From Mediterraneibacter glycyrrhizinilyticus (GTDB taxonomy: Bacteria; Bacillota; Clostridia; Lachnospirales; Lachnospiraceae), in the NCBI RefSeq assembly GCF_015560805.1, contig NZ_JADMSO010000002.1:1-64000 (forward strand): a stretch of DNA of 64,000 nt. The letters run 5' to 3'. Shown here in pieces: positions 7,671 to 16,455 of this stretch. Both the position numbers and the translations under genes were made by a program. Position 1 is the first letter of the stretch; each line of letters begins with the position of its first letter. The notes beneath the pieces are model-generated. The model saw only the letters and a list, made by a program, of their open reading frames with translations. It made no database searches and was not told the origin of the DNA.

Positions 7671-8636
7671 ATGAAATGGAATAGATTTCGTTTAAAAACA
7701 ACAACAGAGGCGGAAGATATTGTCAGCAGCATGCTGGCAGATCTTGGAGTAGAGGGGGTACAGATCGAGGATAAGATCCCGCTGACCGCTGCGGATAAAG
7801 AGCAGATGTTTGTAGATATCCTGCCGGAGACGGAAGCGGATGACGGAATTGCATATTTGAGTTTCTATTTGGATTCGGAGATGGACAAGTCAGAGATGGA
7901 CGAACTGCTTGCCAATGTAAAAAGAGAATTGGAAGAGATGTCGGAATTTATGGATCTTGGAGAATGTACGATCGAAGAATCACAGACAGAGGACATTGAC
8001 TGGGTGAATAACTGGAAGCAGTATTTTCATCAGTTCTATGTTGATGACATTCTGATCATTCCGTCCTGGGAAGAAGTGAAGCCGGAGGACAGTGACAAGA
8101 TGGTGATCCATATCGATCCGGGAACTGCGTTCGGTACGGGAATGCACGAGACGACACAGCTCTGCATCCGTCAGATCCGCAAACATGTTACGCCGGAGAC
8201 GAAGATCCTGGATGTGGGATGCGGCAGTGGAATTTTGGGAATGCTGGCGCTGAAGTTCGGCGCGGCTTATTCGGTCGGAACGGATCTGGATCCATGTGCC
8301 ATCGATGCGACGCATGAGAATATGGAAGTGAACGGAATCGCAAAAGATCAGTACGAGGTGATGATCGGTAATATTATCGATGACGAAGAGATCCAGAAAA
8401 AAGTCGGAATTGAAGAATATGACATTGTAGCGGCAAATATTCTTGCTCCGGTTCTTGTAGAACTGACGCCGGTGATCGTCAATCAGCTGAAACCGGGCGG
8501 AGTTTACATTACAAGCGGTATCATTGACGATAAAGAAGAAACTGTTGTGGAAGCTGTGAAAAAGGCAGGACTGGAAGTGCTGGAAGTCACTTATCAGGGA
8601 GAATGGGTTTCCGTGACAGCGAGAAAACGGGCTTGA
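7671..8636 (+). CDS. prmA: Ribosomal protein L11 methyltransferase
   Basis: A 321-residue enzyme that trimethylates ribosomal protein L11 using S-adenosylmethionine. The N-terminal L11-recognition domain covers about 1-120; the methyltransferase core has the SAM motif LDVGCGSGILGMLALKFGA (about residues 180-200) and AANILAPVLVEL, the PrmA version of motif IV. The ATG at 7671 has AAAGGA ten bases upstream; a GTG at 7665 is less well placed. It is followed by rsmE, the common order in Firmicutes. Confidence 0.93.
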   Translation: MKWNRFRLKTTTEAEDIVSSMLADLGVEGVQIEDKIPLTAADKEQMFVDILPETEADDGIAYLSFYLDSEMDKSEMDELLANVKRELEEMSEFMDLGECTIEESQTEDIDWVNNWKQYFHQFYVDDILIIPSWEEVKPEDSDKMVIHIDPGTAFGTGMHETTQLCIRQIRKHVTPETKILDVGCGSGILGMLALKFGAAYSVGTDLDPCAIDATHENMEVNGIAKDQYEVMIGNIIDDEEIQKKVGIEEYDIVAANILAPVLVELTPVIVNQLKPGGVYITSGIIDDKEETVVEAVKKAGLEVLEVTYQGEWVSVTARKRA

Positions 8637-8716
8637 GTTCGGGAAGTGCAGAGAATGAAAGCATTCGGCAGTATAGAAAATGACAGGATAAGCAGGACGT
8701 TATAAGGAGAGAGGGC

Positions 8717-9451
8717 ATGCATCATTTTTTTACGGATCCGTCGCAGGTACGGGATGGTAAGATTTTTATAGAGGGATCGGACGTCAATCATATGAAAAAT
8801 GTGCTTCGTATGAGAGTGGGAGAACAAGTGCAGATCAGCGATCAGAACGGGAAGAATTATCTTTGCGAGCTGGAAACGTTTGAAGAAGAACAGGCATGCT
8901 TCCGGATCGTAGAGATACAGCGATCGCAGAATGAATTGGGATCCCGGCTGTATTTATTCCAAGGACTTCCGAAATCAGATAAGATGGAGTTGATCGTTCA
9001 GAAAGCGGTGGAGCTTGGCGTGTATGAGGTGATCCCGGTTGCCACGCACCGTGCGGTTGTAAAGTTGGATGAAAAAAAGGCGGCAAAGAAGACCGTACGC
9101 TGGAATGCGATCGCAGAGGGAGCGGCAAAGCAGTCGGGGCGTGATGTGATACCGGTCGTGAAAAATGTGATGACATTGGAAGACGCGCTTGCGTATGCGG
9201 CGGATCTGGATCTGATCTTGATGCCTTATGAGGATGCGCAGGGAATGGCAAAGACAAGACGTGTGATCAGAGAAATCCGGCAGGGACAGTCGGTGGGGAT
9301 TTTTATCGGACCGGAGGGCGGATTTGAGGAAGCGGAAGTGCAAAAAGCACAGGAGACGGGCGCAGTGCCGATCACGCTCGGGAAGCGGATCCTGCGGACG
9401 GAGACGGCGGGAATAGCGGTACTCTCGATCCTGATGTATCATCTGGAATAA
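8717..9451 (+). CDS. rsmE: 16S rRNA (uracil-1498-N3)-methyltransferase
   Basis: A 244-residue SPOUT-class enzyme that methylates U1498 of 16S rRNA near the decoding site. An N-terminal PUA-like domain (about 1-70: HFFTDPSQVRDGKIFIEGSDVNHM) precedes the knotted SAM-binding domain with KSDKMELIVQKAVELGV, IFIGPEGGFEEAEV (about 195-208) and LGKRILRTETAGIAVLSIL. The start has an AAGGAGAGA site. It lies about 80 bases after prmA, with which it often forms an operon. Confidence 0.93.
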   Translation: MHHFFTDPSQVRDGKIFIEGSDVNHMKNVLRMRVGEQVQISDQNGKNYLCELETFEEEQACFRIVEIQRSQNELGSRLYLFQGLPKSDKMELIVQKAVELGVYEVIPVATHRAVVKLDEKKAAKKTVRWNAIAEGAAKQSGRDVIPVVKNVMTLEDALAYAADLDLILMPYEDAQGMAKTRRVIREIRQGQSVGIFIGPEGGFEEAEVQKAQETGAVPITLGKRILRTETAGIAVLSILMYHLE

Positions 9452-9510
9452 CGGATTCATACTTTATAATATCAGGAAGAAATGAGAAGAAATGTAAAGG
9501 AAGGATAGGA

Positions 9511-10668
9511 ATGGAAGTTTATTTAGATAACTCGGCGACAACGAGGGCATATCCGGAAGTCGGTGAGCTTGTGTATAAAGTGATGTGCCGGGATTATGGG
9601 AACCCGTCTTCGATGCACCGGAAAGGCGTGGAGGCGGAGCATTATGTAAAAGACGCAAAAGAAACGATCGCAAAAAATCTGAAAGTTAATGCGAAAGAAA
9701 TCTTTTTTACGTCCGGCGGTACGGAAAGCGATAATCTGGCTCTGATCGGTGTGGCGCGGGCAAATAAAAGGAGAGGAAATCATCTGATCACTTCCTCGAT
9801 CGAACATCCGGCTATTTTGAATACGATGCGTCATCTGGAGGAGGAAGAGGGATTCCGTGTCACATATCTTCCGGTTGACGCGGCGGGAAGAATCCGGCTT
9901 GACGCATTGAAAGAAGCGCTGTGTGAGGATACGATCCTGGTTTCTGTGATGTATGTCAACAACGAAGTGGGAACGGTACAGCCGATCGAGGAAGCGGTGC
10001 AGATGGTCAAAGCTTACGATCCGCAGATCATTTTTCATTCGGATGCAGTACAGGGATATGGAAAATACCGCATTTATCCGAAGCGTATGGGGATCGACCT
10101 GCTCTCCGCCAGCGGGCATAAGATCCACGGACCGAAAGGGATCGGTTTTCTCTATATCGGAGAAAAAGTGAAGATCACTCCGATCGTGTACGGCGGAGAA
10201 CAGCAGAAAAATATCCGCTCCGGAACAGAAAATGTCCCGGGAATCGCGGGATTGGGACTGGCGTCGGAGATGATCTACAAAGATCTGGACATGAAAGTGG
10301 CGCTGATGCGGGAGTTAAAAGCATATTTTATCGAGGGACTGAAGAAAATAGACCGTACCGTGATCCATGGTCTGACGGACGAGGGAAGCGCGCCGCACAT
10401 CATCAGTGCGGGGATCGCAGGAATCCGAAGCGAGGTGCTTCTCCACACATTGGAAGAGAAAGGGATCTATGTATCTTCCGGCTCGGCATGCGCATCCAAT
10501 CATCCGGCGATCAGCGGTGTGCTGAAAGGGATCGGAGCCGCGCAGGAATATCTGGACGCAACACTTCGGTTCAGTATGTCGGAGTTTACGACGAAAGAAG
10601 AAATTGACTATACATTGGAAACACTATATAATTGTGTACCGATGCTTCGTAAATATACACGCAGATAA
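9511..10668 (+). CDS. Cysteine desulfurase (NifS/IscS type)
   Basis: A 385-residue pyridoxal-phosphate enzyme that removes sulfur from cysteine and holds it as a persulfide. The Schiff-base lysine is in SASGHKIHGPKG (Lys204) and the persulfide cysteine in SSGSACAS (Cys327), a short loop as in group I enzymes. Its position directly before thiI, only 25 bases away, is the same pairing as nifZ-thiI in Bacillus subtilis, so its main job is probably to feed sulfur to ThiI for 4-thiouridine in tRNA, and perhaps to thiamine synthesis. A general iron-sulfur role cannot be excluded. Confidence 0.92.
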   Translation: MEVYLDNSATTRAYPEVGELVYKVMCRDYGNPSSMHRKGVEAEHYVKDAKETIAKNLKVNAKEIFFTSGGTESDNLALIGVARANKRRGNHLITSSIEHPAILNTMRHLEEEEGFRVTYLPVDAAGRIRLDALKEALCEDTILVSVMYVNNEVGTVQPIEEAVQMVKAYDPQIIFHSDAVQGYGKYRIYPKRMGIDLLSASGHKIHGPKGIGFLYIGEKVKITPIVYGGEQQKNIRSGTENVPGIAGLGLASEMIYKDLDMKVALMRELKAYFIEGLKKIDRTVIHGLTDEGSAPHIISAGIAGIRSEVLLHTLEEKGIYVSSGSACASNHPAISGVLKGIGAAQEYLDATLRFSMSEFTTKEEIDYTLETLYNCVPMLRKYTRR

Positions 10669-10693
10669 AAGCGGCAAAGGAGACAAGAAGATT

Positions 10694-11875
10694 ATGAAAT
10701 TTCATTCATTTTTGATAAAGTACGGTGAGATCGGAATCAAAGGAAAGAACCGGTATCTGTTCGAAGATGCACTTGTACGTCAGATGCGGTTTGCGCTGAA
10801 AGATGTGGACGGTTCCTTTTATGTACACAAATCTTATGGAAGAGTTTATGTAGACTGCGACGGAGATTACGACTATGAAGAGACCGTTGAGAGTCTGAAG
10901 CGGGTGTTTGGTATCGTCGGTATCTGCCCGGTCGTACGTCTGGAAGATCGTGGATTTGAACAGTTGAAAAAAGATGTTGCTGCATATATCGGGGAAATGT
11001 ACCCGGATAAAAATAAAACATTCAAAGTGGAGGCGAGACGGAGCAGGAAATCTTATCCGAAGACTTCCATGGAAATCAACTGTGATCTCGGAGAAGTGAT
11101 CCTTGAGACTTATCCGGAGATGAAAGTGGATGTGCATCATCCGGACATCCGGTTGAATGTGGAGGTTCGGGAAGAGATTTACCTCTATTCCGAGATCATT
11201 CCGGGACCGGGCGGCATGCCGGTCGGAACGAACGGAAGCGCGATGCTGCTTCTTTCCGGCGGGATTGACAGCCCGGTTGCCGGATATATGGTTTCCAAAC
11301 GTGGCGTGGAACTGGAAGCGACTTATTTTCATGCACCGCCGTATACAAGCGAGCGTGCAAAAGAAAAAGTTGTGGATCTGGCAAAACTGGTTTCCAAGTA
11401 TGCGGGACCGATCAAGCTGCACGTTGTGAACTTTACGGATATTCAGCTTTACATTTATGAGAAATGTCCGCACGAGGAGCTGACGATCATCATGCGCCGT
11501 TATATGATGAAGATCGCAGAGCATTTTGCGAAAAAAGACGGCTGTCTTGGTATGATCACGGGAGAGAGTATCGGACAGGTTGCAAGCCAGACGATGCAGA
11601 GCCTGGCGGCGACCAACGCAGTTTGTACGCTGCCGGTATACCGTCCTTTGATCGGATTTGATAAACGGGAGATCGTGGAGATTTCCGAAAAGATCGATAC
11701 GTATGAGACGTCGATACAGCCGTTTGAGGATTGTTGTACGATCTTTGTTGCGAAACATCCGGTGACAAAACCGAATCTGGAACGGATCGAGAAGTCGGAA
11801 CTGAATCTTTCGGAGAAGATCGACGAACTGGTGCAGCAGGCGATCGACACAGTAGAGATCATCAAAGTCAAATAA
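10694..11875 (+). CDS. thiI: tRNA 4-thiouridine synthase ThiI
   Basis: A 393-residue enzyme that inserts sulfur at U8 of tRNA (s4U8). It carries a ferredoxin-like/THUMP N-terminal part (about 1-165) and an ATP pyrophosphatase PP-loop domain with MLLLSGGIDSPVAGYM (around 185-198). The C-terminal rhodanese domain of the E. coli enzyme is absent, as usual in Firmicutes, so sulfur must come from the upstream desulfurase. The ATG at 10694 follows GGAGACAAG; the longer frame overlaps the desulfurase and has no family match. Confidence 0.95.
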   Translation: MKFHSFLIKYGEIGIKGKNRYLFEDALVRQMRFALKDVDGSFYVHKSYGRVYVDCDGDYDYEETVESLKRVFGIVGICPVVRLEDRGFEQLKKDVAAYIGEMYPDKNKTFKVEARRSRKSYPKTSMEINCDLGEVILETYPEMKVDVHHPDIRLNVEVREEIYLYSEIIPGPGGMPVGTNGSAMLLLSGGIDSPVAGYMVSKRGVELEATYFHAPPYTSERAKEKVVDLAKLVSKYAGPIKLHVVNFTDIQLYIYEKCPHEELTIIMRRYMMKIAEHFAKKDGCLGMITGESIGQVASQTMQSLAATNAVCTLPVYRPLIGFDKREIVEISEKIDTYETSIQPFEDCCTIFVAKHPVTKPNLERIEKSELNLSEKIDELVQQAIDTVEIIKVK

Positions 11876-11878
11876 TCA

Positions 11879-11949
11879 CCGGAAGTGCCAAAAGGCACAT
11901 TCCGGGATTGTAAGCAGTCGCCAAGGTCTGGGGCAAGCCCGGACTTTGG
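11879..11949. repeat. Two adjacent hairpins after thiI
   Basis: CCGGAA-GTGCC-aaaa-GGCAC-a-TTCCGG (11879-11905) and CCAAGGTCTGGG-gcaag-CCCGGACTTTGG (11921-11949). Neither is followed by a U-run, so they are not classical terminators. They may stabilise the thiI message end or belong to a REP-like repeat; only one copy is seen here. Confidence 0.5.
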
Positions 11950-11962
11950 CTCGTAGCCTATA

Positions 11963-11995
11963 CAAAAAACAGGCTGTCTCGAAATGAGACAGCCT
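11963..11995 (-). terminator. Terminator of the HPr-like gene
   Basis: On the minus strand AGGCTGTCTC-atttc-GAGACAGCCT followed by GTTTTTTG, a perfect 10-bp stem and U-run beginning about 30 bases after the HPr-like stop codon. The plus strand lacks a U-run on the other side. Confidence 0.85.
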
Positions 11996-12027
11996 GAATA
12001 TCATCTGATGGAAAGATCGGTCGGATC

Positions 12028-12261
12028 TTACTTGATAATGTATGGATCAAGAGCAGCGAGAATGCTGTCAAGATCACCGTCAGCATGAATGTTGAGGTCG
12101 ATCGGCTTGGAAAGATCCAGGCTGAAGATGCCCATGATTGATTTGGCATCGATCACATATCTTCCGGATACTAAATCAAAGTCATTGTCATATTTGGTAA
12201 TTTCATTTACGAATGATTTTACTTTGTCGATTGAGTTTAACGAAATCTGAACAGTTTTCAT
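12028..12261 (-). CDS. HPr-like protein lacking the catalytic histidine
   Basis: A 77-residue HPr-fold protein. The second half matches HPr closely, including the regulatory-serine segment AKSIMGIFSLDL (Ser41 here, equal to Ser46 of HPr) and the final helix region. The first loop, where HPr has GIHARPA with phospho-accepting His15, reads NSIDKVKSFV and contains no histidine. It therefore cannot carry phosphate from enzyme I; by analogy to Crh of Bacillus it might act as a regulatory protein phosphorylated on serine by HPr kinase, though this is inference. It has its own promoter and terminator. Confidence 0.82.
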   Translation of the reverse strand: MKTVQISLNSIDKVKSFVNEITKYDNDFDLVSGRYVIDAKSIMGIFSLDLSKPIDLNIHADGDLDSILAALDPYIIK

Positions 12262-12315
12262 TACGGTAGTCCTCCTTGTTCTTTGTCAGTCAGGGGCTTT
12301 TTGCACCCTATGTTT

Positions 12316-12344
12316 ATTCTACGAAATCAGTTCGTAAAAGTCAA
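12316..12344 (-). promoter_or_regulatory. Promoter of the HPr-like gene
   Basis: Read on the minus strand: TTGACT, 17 bases, TAGAAT. It lies about 55 bases upstream of the HPr-like start and inside the region shared with divergent mtaB. Confidence 0.65.
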
Positions 12345-12383
12345 GGAAGAGACTGGAAAAAATATAAAAGGAGAGTTACAAAA

Positions 12384-13679
12384 ATGAAAAAAGTTGCACT
12401 GCATAATCTTGGATGCAAGGTAAACGCATACGAGACCGAAGCCATGCAGGAAATGCTGGAGGGCGCGGGGTACGAGATCGTGCCGTTTCAGGAGGGCGCA
12501 GATATCTATATCATCAATACCTGCACCGTGACAAATATCGCAGACCGCAAATCAAGACAGATGCTGCACCGCGCCCGGAAGATGAATCCGGAGGCGGTCG
12601 TTGTGGCGGCAGGCTGTTATGTGCAGGCGCAGGAAGCAAAAGAGGATATCGATCCATGTATCGATATCGTGATCGGAAATAACAAGAAACAGGATCTGCT
12701 GTCTATTTTGACAGAATATGAGGCGCAGCATTCAGATGTAAAAAAAGAAATGATCGATATCAATCATACACATGAATATGAGGAGCTGCATCTGACGAAG
12801 ACCGGAGAACATACGCGGGCATATATCAAAGTGCAGGATGGATGCAACCAGTTTTGCTCCTACTGCATTATTCCTTATGCGAGAGGGCGGGTGCGCAGCC
12901 GCCGTCCGGAGAGCGTAGTGGAGGAAGTGCGTCATCTTGCGGCAAATGGATATCGCGAAGTCGTACTGACCGGAATCCACCTGAGTTCTTACGGGATCGA
13001 TCTCGACGAGGAGATCGGGCTTCTGGAACTGATCCGCGCGGTGCATGCTGTTGAGGGGATCGAACGGATCCGTCTTGGATCACTGGAGCCACGTATCATC
13101 ACTGAAGAATTTGCACGCAGTTTGTCTGAGTTGCCGAAAGTATGTCCTCATTTTCATCTGTCCCTGCAAAGCGGATGCGATGAGACATTGAAGCGGATGA
13201 ACCGTCGTTACAACAGCGAAGAATATTATGAAAAATGTACGCTTCTGCGGAAATATTTTCAGGAGCCGGCGCTGACGACGGATGTGATCGTCGGATTCCC
13301 GGGAGAGACGGAAGAGGAATTCGAAGCGTCACGGGCATTTGTGGAGCGAGTGAGTTTTTATGAGACGCATATATTCAAATATTCCCGCAGGGAGGGGACC
13401 CGCGCCGCTGTGATGAAAGATCAGGTTCCGGAGCAGATCAAAGCGAAACGCAGCGCAGTGCTGATCGGTCTCGGACATGAAAAACAGAATGAATATGAAC
13501 GGAAATATACAGGGAGAGAAGTGGAAGTTCTCATAGAAGAGACCGCGGAAATCGGTGGAAAAGAAGTCTGGATCGGACACACGAAAGAATATATCAAAGT
13601 GGCGGTTTCCTCGGAAGAGAACCTGCAGAACCGGATCGTAAAAGGCACGGTAGGCAAGGATTTACAAATTATTCATTGA
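12384..13679 (+). CDS. mtaB: tRNA t6A37 methylthiotransferase MtaB
   Basis: A 431-residue radical-SAM enzyme that converts t6A37 to ms2t6A37 in tRNAs reading ANN codons. Three parts are visible: an N-terminal MTTase domain with HNLGCKVNAYETE, NTCTVTN and AAGCYVQ cysteines for one cluster, the radical-SAM core with CNQFCSYC (Cys154, Cys158, Cys161), and a C-terminal TRAM domain (about 370-430). LGCKVNAYE is the MtaB form of the motif and separates it from MiaB and RimO. The ATG at 12384 has an AAAGGAGAG site; upstream codons are non-family. Confidence 0.94.
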   Translation: MKKVALHNLGCKVNAYETEAMQEMLEGAGYEIVPFQEGADIYIINTCTVTNIADRKSRQMLHRARKMNPEAVVVAAGCYVQAQEAKEDIDPCIDIVIGNNKKQDLLSILTEYEAQHSDVKKEMIDINHTHEYEELHLTKTGEHTRAYIKVQDGCNQFCSYCIIPYARGRVRSRRPESVVEEVRHLAANGYREVVLTGIHLSSYGIDLDEEIGLLELIRAVHAVEGIERIRLGSLEPRIITEEFARSLSELPKVCPHFHLSLQSGCDETLKRMNRRYNSEEYYEKCTLLRKYFQEPALTTDVIVGFPGETEEEFEASRAFVERVSFYETHIFKYSRREGTRAAVMKDQVPEQIKAKRSAVLIGLGHEKQNEYERKYTGREVEVLIEETAEIGGKEVWIGHTKEYIKVAVSSEENLQNRIVKGTVGKDLQIIH

Positions 13680-13704
13680 ATTTTAAATCGCTTTATATTA
13701 GAAT
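13676..13704 (+). promoter_or_regulatory. Promoter of the ireB operon
   Basis: TTGAAT, 17 bases, TAGAAT. The -35 box overlaps the stop codon of mtaB; the start of ireB is about 60 bases further. Confidence 0.6.
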
Positions 13705-13764
13705 AAAGTGTAGTGATTTTATAGAGATTGACGCAAGAAATGAAAGGAAAACGGAGGGAAAAGC

Positions 13765-14028
13765 ATGAGTGATTTAAGCAATACACAGTTCTTCCAGGTT
13801 GAACCGGGACCGCAGATTTCCGCGAAAGATATTCTGGAGATCGTGTTCAAGGCACTGAAAGAAAAAGGATACAATCCGGTCAATCAGATCGTCGGATATA
13901 TCATGTCCGGAGATCCGACTTATATTACAAGTTACAACGGCGCGCGAAGTCTTGTGATGAAAGTAGAGCGCGATGAATTGGTAGAAGAATTGCTGAAAGC
14001 GTATATTCAGCATAATTCATGGGAATGA
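13765..14028 (+). CDS. ireB: IreB-family regulatory phosphoprotein
   Basis: An 87-residue member of the UPF0297/IreB family, which is conserved through Firmicutes. In Enterococcus faecalis IreB is a substrate of the PASTA kinase IreK and dampens cell-wall stress resistance to cephalosporins. The sequence shows the family core, [37 protein letters not shown] (split around residues 27-63), and a short threonine-containing N-terminus (SNTQFF) where phosphorylation occurs in the enterococcal protein. A good GGAGGG site precedes the ATG. It heads the conserved run ireB-ruvX-DUF1292. Confidence 0.92.
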   Translation: MSDLSNTQFFQVEPGPQISAKDILEIVFKALKEKGYNPVNQIVGYIMSGDPTYITSYNGARSLVMKVERDELVEELLKAYIQHNSWE

Positions 14029-14035
14029 TCAGATT

Positions 14036-14452
14036 ATGAGGATCATGGGACTGGATTACGGGACAAAGACGGTCGGAGTGGCGATCAGCGATGCTTTGAA
14101 GATCACTGCGCAGGGGATCGAGACGATCGAGCGCAAAGAAGAGAACAAGCTGCGCCGGACTTGCGCCCGTATAGAAGAATTGATAAAAGAATACGACGTG
14201 GAGAAGATTGTGCTTGGATTTCCGAAGCACATGAATAATGATATCGGGGAACGTGCGGAGAAAGCACTGGAATTTGGCGAGATGCTCAAAAGACGGACCG
14301 GATTGGAAGTTGTGATGTGGGACGAACGTTTGACGACGGTTGCGGCGGAGCGTACGCTGATCGAAAGTAAGGTAAGAAGAGAGAACCGGAAGCAGTATAT
14401 CGATAAGATTGCGGCGGTTTTTATTCTTCAGGGGTATCTGGATTCACTGTAA
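14036..14452 (+). CDS. ruvX: RuvX/YqgF-family nuclease
   Basis: A 138-residue RNase H-fold protein, known as putative Holliday junction resolvase RuvX/YqgF and linked to 16S rRNA 5'-end maturation in E. coli. The N-terminal [16 protein letters not shown] provides the first catalytic Asp; [11 protein letters not shown] and [17 protein letters not shown] supply the others. It starts seven bases after ireB and is followed by the DUF1292 gene, the same order as yrzL-yrrK-yrzB in Bacillus subtilis. Confidence 0.92.
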   Translation: MRIMGLDYGTKTVGVAISDALKITAQGIETIERKEENKLRRTCARIEELIKEYDVEKIVLGFPKHMNNDIGERAEKALEFGEMLKRRTGLEVVMWDERLTTVAAERTLIESKVRRENRKQYIDKIAAVFILQGYLDSL

Positions 14453-14507
14453 ATAACAAGGCAAAATAGAGAGCGGCAAGTATAGATGCCGCAAAGGGAG
14501 CATATAG

Positions 14508-14768
14508 ATGGAAAAAATCAAATTTACATTTGAAGATGCCGGAGAATCTGTTGAGTTTTTTGTGCTGGAACAGACGAAGCTCAATGGCTCTGTATACATA
14601 TTGGTAACAGACTCACAGGAAGACGACGCGGAATGTCTGATTTTAAAAGAGACGGTGTCGAAAGAAGACGGAGAGAGTATCTACGAGGTCGTAGAGGATG
14701 ATACCGAACTTCTGGCAGTGTCGAAGCTTTTTGAAGAGTTGCTGGAAGATGTAGATATTGAAATGTAA
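14508..14768 (+). CDS. DUF1292 protein (YrzB-like)
   Basis: An 86-residue acidic protein of the DUF1292 family, unknown function. Features: ITFEDAGESVEFFVLEQTKLNG-type opening with 'Y/F-x-V-L-E', ESIYEVVEDDTELLAVSKLFEELL near the end, and about one third acidic residues. The AAAGGGAGC site sets the start. It lies between ruvX and rnj, in the usual Firmicutes order. Confidence 0.85.
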   Translation: MEKIKFTFEDAGESVEFFVLEQTKLNGSVYILVTDSQEDDAECLILKETVSKEDGESIYEVVEDDTELLAVSKLFEELLEDVDIEM

Positions 14769-14782
14769 GAACGGAGGTGTAA

Positions 14783-16453
14783 ATGTTTGTGAAAAAACAG
14801 AATAACGGAAAGCTTCGGATCATACCGCTGGGAGGTCTGGAGCAGATTGGAATGAATATTACTGCCTTTGAATATGAAGACAGTATTATTGTGGTGGACT
14901 GCGGATTGGCATTCCCGGAGGACGACATGCTGGGTATCGATCTGGTGATCCCGGATGTGACTTATTTGAAAGATAATATCGACAAGGTGAAAGGATTTGT
15001 GATCACTCACGGACATGAGGATCATATCGGTGCGTTGCCGTATGTGCTCAAAGAGATCAATCTTCCGATCTATACGACGAAGCTGACGATGGGGATTATT
15101 GAGAATAAGCTGAAAGAGCACAATCTGCTGCGCAGTACGAGAAGAAAGGTAGTCCGTCACGGACAGTCGATCAATCTGGGCAAGTTCCGGATCGAATTTA
15201 TCAAGACAAACCATAGTATCCAGGATGCGTCTGCACTTGCGATCTATTCCCCGGCAGGTATTGTTGTGCATACCGGAGACTTTAAGGTGGATTACACGCC
15301 GGTGTTTGGGGACGCGATCGATCTGCAGCGTTTTGCGGAGATCGGAAAAAAAGGCGTGCTGGCATTGATGTCTGACAGCACCAACGCGGAGCGGAAAGGA
15401 TTTACCCAGTCTGAGCGGACGGTTGGAATCACATTTGATCATATTTTTGCGGAACATCAGAACACGCGTATCATTATCGCTACGTTCGCTTCCAATGTGG
15501 ACCGTGTGCAGCAGATCATCAACTCTGCCTACAAATATGGAAGAAAAGTAGTCGTGGAAGGACGGAGCATGGTCAATATCATCTCTACGGCGTCGGAGCT
15601 TGGCTATCTGAACGTGCCGGAGCATACGTTGATCGAGATCGATGAGATGAAAAATTATCCGCCGGAGAAGATGGTCCTGATCACAACCGGAAGTCAGGGA
15701 GAGTCTATGGCAGCGTTGTCGCGCATGGCGGCGGATGTGCACCGAAAAGTGACGATCCAGCCGAACGACACGATCATTTTCAGCTCCAACCCGATCCCGG
15801 GAAATGAAAAATCCGTTTCCAAGGTGATCAATGAGCTGTCGGCAAAAGGTGCGAACGTGATCTTTCAGGACGCTCATGTATCCGGACATGCCTGTCAGGA
15901 AGAGTTAAAACTGATCTATTCGCTGGTGAAACCGAAGTATGCGGTTCCTGTTCACGGTGAATACCGTCATCTGAAAGCAAATTCAGAGATCGCGCGGAAT
16001 CTTGGAATCCCGAATGAGAATATCTTTATCCTGCAGTCGGGAGACGTACTGGAGATGGATGAGGAGTCTGCAAGAGTGACAGATAAGGTGCATACCGGGG
16101 CGATCCTTGTGGATGGTCTCGGAGTCGGAGACGTCGGAAATATCGTCCTGCGAGACCGGCAGCATCTGGCGGAAGACGGGATCATTATCGTTGTGCTGAC
16201 GTTGGAGCGCGGAAGCAACCGCCTGCTTGCCGGACCGGATATTGTTTCACGAGGGTTTGTATATGTGAGGGAGTCTGAGGGTCTGATGGAGGAAGCGAGA
16301 AATGCCGTTTCCGAAAGTCTGGAAAAATGTCTTTCCAACCGTCATTCCGATTGGAATAAGATCAAACTGACGATCCGCGATACGATGAATGATTTCATTT
16401 GGAAAAAGACGAAGAGAAGACCGATGATTATCCCGATTATTATGGATGTGTGA
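14783..16453 (+). CDS. rnj: Ribonuclease J
   Basis: A 556-residue metallo-beta-lactamase/beta-CASP ribonuclease for mRNA decay and rRNA 5' processing, with both endonuclease and 5'-3' exonuclease activity in the family. The metal site is THGHEDHIGALPY (His76, His78, Asp80, His81). The beta-CASP part includes LMSDSTNAER and FSSNPIPGNE, and the C-terminal domain starts at about 450. The length equals RNase J1. Only one copy is seen in this window. The start has AACGGAGGTG. Confidence 0.93.
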   Translation: MFVKKQNNGKLRIIPLGGLEQIGMNITAFEYEDSIIVVDCGLAFPEDDMLGIDLVIPDVTYLKDNIDKVKGFVITHGHEDHIGALPYVLKEINLPIYTTKLTMGIIENKLKEHNLLRSTRRKVVRHGQSINLGKFRIEFIKTNHSIQDASALAIYSPAGIVVHTGDFKVDYTPVFGDAIDLQRFAEIGKKGVLALMSDSTNAERKGFTQSERTVGITFDHIFAEHQNTRIIIATFASNVDRVQQIINSAYKYGRKVVVEGRSMVNIISTASELGYLNVPEHTLIEIDEMKNYPPEKMVLITTGSQGESMAALSRMAADVHRKVTIQPNDTIIFSSNPIPGNEKSVSKVINELSAKGANVIFQDAHVSGHACQEELKLIYSLVKPKYAVPVHGEYRHLKANSEIARNLGIPNENIFILQSGDVLEMDEESARVTDKVHTGAILVDGLGVGDVGNIVLRDRQHLAEDGIIIVVLTLERGSNRLLAGPDIVSRGFVYVRESEGLMEEARNAVSESLEKCLSNRHSDWNKIKLTIRDTMNDFIWKKTKRRPMIIPIIMDV

Positions 16454-16455
16454 TT

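Noticed and set aside
10706-11758. 350-codon frame antisense to thiI, and a similar one antisense to rnj (14681-15889)
   Set aside because: Both lie opposite certain genes, lack ribosome sites and have antisense-type composition.
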